From: Clavulina sp. PMI_390
Lineage: Eukaryota; Basidiomycota; Agaricomycetes; Cantharellales; Hydnaceae
Direction: 5' to 3'
NCBI GenBank assembly: GCA_015039315.1
Contig: WIDE01000052.1
Span: 1-64,000, forward strand
Length of the DNA: 64,000 bases
Shown here one piece after another: positions 61,682-64,000 of this stretch. The notes under the pieces were generated by a model. The model saw nothing but the letters and a program-made list of their open reading frames with translations. It was not told the origin of the DNA and ran no database searches. Both the position numbers and the translations under genes were made by a program. The first letter of the stretch is position 1; each line of letters starts with the position of its first letter.

Positions 61682-63642
61682 ATGGCGAGCTCGTCAGATC
61701 TTCGGGCAATCTTCTCTCTACCTCAAAGTACGCCAGGTGCTTCTACCTCGACGACCGTAAAGAAGGCACCGGGTGCGAGGAAACCAGAAGGAATCTCGCG
61801 TGAACTCTACTCGCTCATTGGCGATTCTGCGCCTTCTCTCGTGGCACAATATGCCCAGCCGAAATATAAGCCTAAACTAAAGTTTGCGAAAGACTCGCCG
61901 ACATGGTATGTCGTGTGCATCCATCCGGCTCCATGAGGCTCATGGATACTTGCGAATGGCGATTCACCTTTCTCTGTGCACGCTTGCCATCAGGACCTGG
62001 AAGACCTTTAAGAATCCCGGGAGAAAGGACAAGCTGGAGCTAGGTCACTGGACCAAGCATAGTGGCGAGGAGCCAGAAGGTTCGGCATGAGGCGGCTGGG
62101 GTAGATTGACATTGTATGCTCACATCTTTTTTGCGGTCTAGACTATTCGTTCGGCAAGTATAATCGACCTTCCCAAGTGGTCGATTACACGCAGGAGGAA
62201 TACACAAAACTCCTCCAAGGTTAATCCCCCAGCTTTTCGCCGCTCGTTTCCGGTCGCCGAACCTAATTTTTGATAGATGATGACTGGACCAAGGAGGAAA
62301 CCGACTACTTGTTCACCCTGGCGAGGGAATTCGATCTTCGGTTCCTTATCATGGCAGATAGATACAAGTTTACAGGGGGAAAGGACCGTCGAATTGAGGT
62401 ATGCTTTCTGGTAATATCGAGCATGGCGAGTGGCTCACTCTTGCATGCAGGATCTGCAAGACCGTTACTATGCTGTATGCAGACGCCTCATTCGAAATCG
62501 ACCATGGGCCGGCGACGAATCCTCTAAAACACATACCCTATCAAACTACTCGTTTGATGTTGGTGCGTCACTTCGTCCGCATGGAGGCTGGCCCTTATCC
62601 TCTAATTACCTCTCAGCCCAGGAACGCATGCGCAAGGAATATCTACGGAATCTTTTCAACCGCACCCCTGAGCAGATTGCAGAAGAAGAAGCACTCTATG
62701 TTGAAGTCAAACGACTGGAAGCGAACGAGAAACGTTGGGCCAAGGAGCGCGATGAACTCTTGCGCACTCAGTTGGGCGTTGAAAGCGGGTTATCCACACT
62801 CAACACTAACTGGGATGTGATCAGCGGTAGCAATGTCCTACCTGCATCTGCCCTTGGCGGCCTTGGAGGTGGCGGACGTGCAATCAAGGGTATGAAGAGA
62901 GAAGGCACCGCAGAACTCTCTAGCATACCACGAAAGGATCGAGCATATGGTGAGCACCACCCGCACTCCTCATTTCGTTGTCTCGTGCGACAAGATCTCT
63001 GACATGTCATACACCTTCTCAATCTCAACCACCCTTCCATCATCACAATCATGATCAGATATCACGCATTGCATTACACGCACTGACAACCTCCCCACGA
63101 ACACCAAATCCGGCACTCAAGCAGCCCACTTCCGCTCCACACGCGTACCCATTCCCAAGCAAGCATCTGCAGCTAAAATCACGGCCATCCTCGCCGAGAA
63201 TGGAATCTCCGTCTCGCGTCTCGTCATGCCCACGCGTCCCAACGTCGAACGTCTCGAGATGCTTCAGCAGGCGGCGAACATGCTATTCGAGGTGAAGAAG
63301 AATTTGGACCGTGTGGAGTACGAAGTGGCGCGGTTAAAGGCGCAGAAAGAGGCGTTGGAAGGAGAAGGCGCTGCAGACGCAGACGGGGATGGAGATGGGG
63401 ATGGTGAAGGGGAGGTGGATGGAGGAAGTGAGATGGATATTGAGGATGATGAGGATGATGAGCCACATCCTGAACCATTGGTACTACCTTCATTTTATAT
63501 TTATTTCCGACCCCGACCCCACTCTGACATGTCTTGTTGTTGGTAGGCGCAGGCCCTTTTACGAAAACGCTCGATGTCGACTTCGTCGGCGGGAACATCT
63601 AATACGACGAAGGGAGGGAACAAGCGGGTACGGCGAGACTAG
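61682..63642 (+). CDS. SWC4: SWR1/NuA4 complex subunit Swc4 (DMAP1 family)
   Basis: ATG 61682 gives MASSSDLRAIFSLPQS and REGISRELY-type ISRELYSLIGD. A GTATGT...ATCAG intron restores SPTWTWKTFKNPGRKDKLEL, the family hallmark with GHWTK. Then YSFGKYNRPSQVVDYTQEEY, followed by the SANT/Myb-like part (DDDWTKEETDYLFTLAREFD ... RFLIMADRYKF ... DLQDRYYAVCRRL). A helical stretch and QERMRKEYLRNLFNRTPEQI come next. The last exons have MPTRPNVERLEMLQQAANML and an acidic end finishing NKRVRRD at 63642. It works in nuclear H2A.Z exchange (SWR1) and H4 acetylation (NuA4). Exon phases fit throughout the parts I joined. Confidence 0.9.
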
Positions 63643-63812
63643 TGATCTTGCTCCACCTTCTTTGTATCGTGTCTCCGTGTACATTTCTTGACTATGTAAC
63701 GATGGTGATTTCATATGATACTATTCAACACACTACGACTAGGAGCGGGAATTATGGATACAACGTGAGGAGCGAACACGAAACAGAGAGAGAGAAAACC
63801 AGATGGAGCCTT

Positions 63813-64000
63813 TTAGTAATATTCAACCGTCCCCTCAATGACATATATAACCCCATTTGCCGCCTTGGAGAGGGCCGTCAGTGACGCACATAACATAACC
63901 GAAGCCCTTATTCGAGCAGCACTCACCTCGACTTGATTCACAATCTTGACGTCAGGATACAATAGATAGTGTTCCCAATCTCCAGCAGCGTTCTTTTGTG
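63813..64000 (-). CDS. 3' end of a gene running off the window
   Basis: From the right edge the minus strand reads QKNAAGDWEHYLLYPDVKIV then NQVE and a GTGAGT donor at about 63936. An acceptor TCCAAG near 63876 would continue with AANGVIYVIEGTVEYY and a TAA at 63813-63815. The first exon has good codon structure; the second is weaker. Family not recognised. Confidence 0.4.
   Translation of the reverse strand, partial: QKNAAGDWEHYLLYPDVKIVNQVEVSAARIRASVMLCASLTALSKAANGVIYVIEGTVEYY

Overview
The window is nuclear DNA of a filamentous fungus, most likely an Agaricomycete basidiomycete (Rhizoctonia/Ceratobasidium-like is my guess). The grounds are dense gene packing, many introns of about 50-100 bp with GTRNGT donors and CTRAY branch sites, and lineage-typical paralogue families (F-box proteins, TKL-type kinase-like proteins, NmrA-like reductases) mixed with ordinary conserved fungal genes. 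Almost every gene here is spliced. I built the models by joining exons across phase-compatible GT-AG introns and by comparing paralogues inside the window, so outer boundaries are firmer than some internal exon edges.

Layout. 1-120 is the 3' end of a gene. 1.5-2.9 kb (+) is a TKL kinase-like gene. 3.6-8.7 kb (-) holds two tandem F-box paralogues, the second with a large internal deletion. 9.1-12.0 kb (-) is a 14-exon GH13 enzyme of the GPI-anchored alpha-glucanotransferase (AgtA) type. 13.2-20.6 kb (-) holds three more TKL kinase-like genes, one a clear pseudokinase. 21.4-25.2 kb (-) has an Apd1-like ferredoxin and a forkhead factor. 25.6-31.9 kb (-) is a duplicated block of three NmrA-like genes, one complete F-box gene and one miniature F-box relic. 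32.5-37.7 kb (-) is SCH9, with two very long introns. 38.2-39.1 kb (-) is a small membrane protein. 39.4-45.4 kb (+) has two more full-length F-box paralogues.

45.6 kb to the end is mostly housekeeping: a WDR89-like WD40 protein, calcineurin B, a conserved unknown protein, poly(A) polymerase sharing a 124-bp bidirectional promoter with a lipase-like hydrolase, a PhzF-like isomerase, a long gene that appears to fuse a TKL kinase-like domain to a novel C-terminal region, SWC4, and the 3' end of a last gene.

The expanding families dominate the first 45 kb. All the TKL-like proteins lack the ATP-binding lysine of the VAIK motif. The F-box paralogues share two short motifs held constant in an otherwise divergent acidic linker, and two loci have become in-frame internally deleted forms. 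SCH9, calcineurin B, PAP1 and SWC4 belong to unrelated core processes (nutrient signalling, Ca2+ signalling, mRNA 3'-end formation, chromatin remodelling), and I see no pathway cluster among them.
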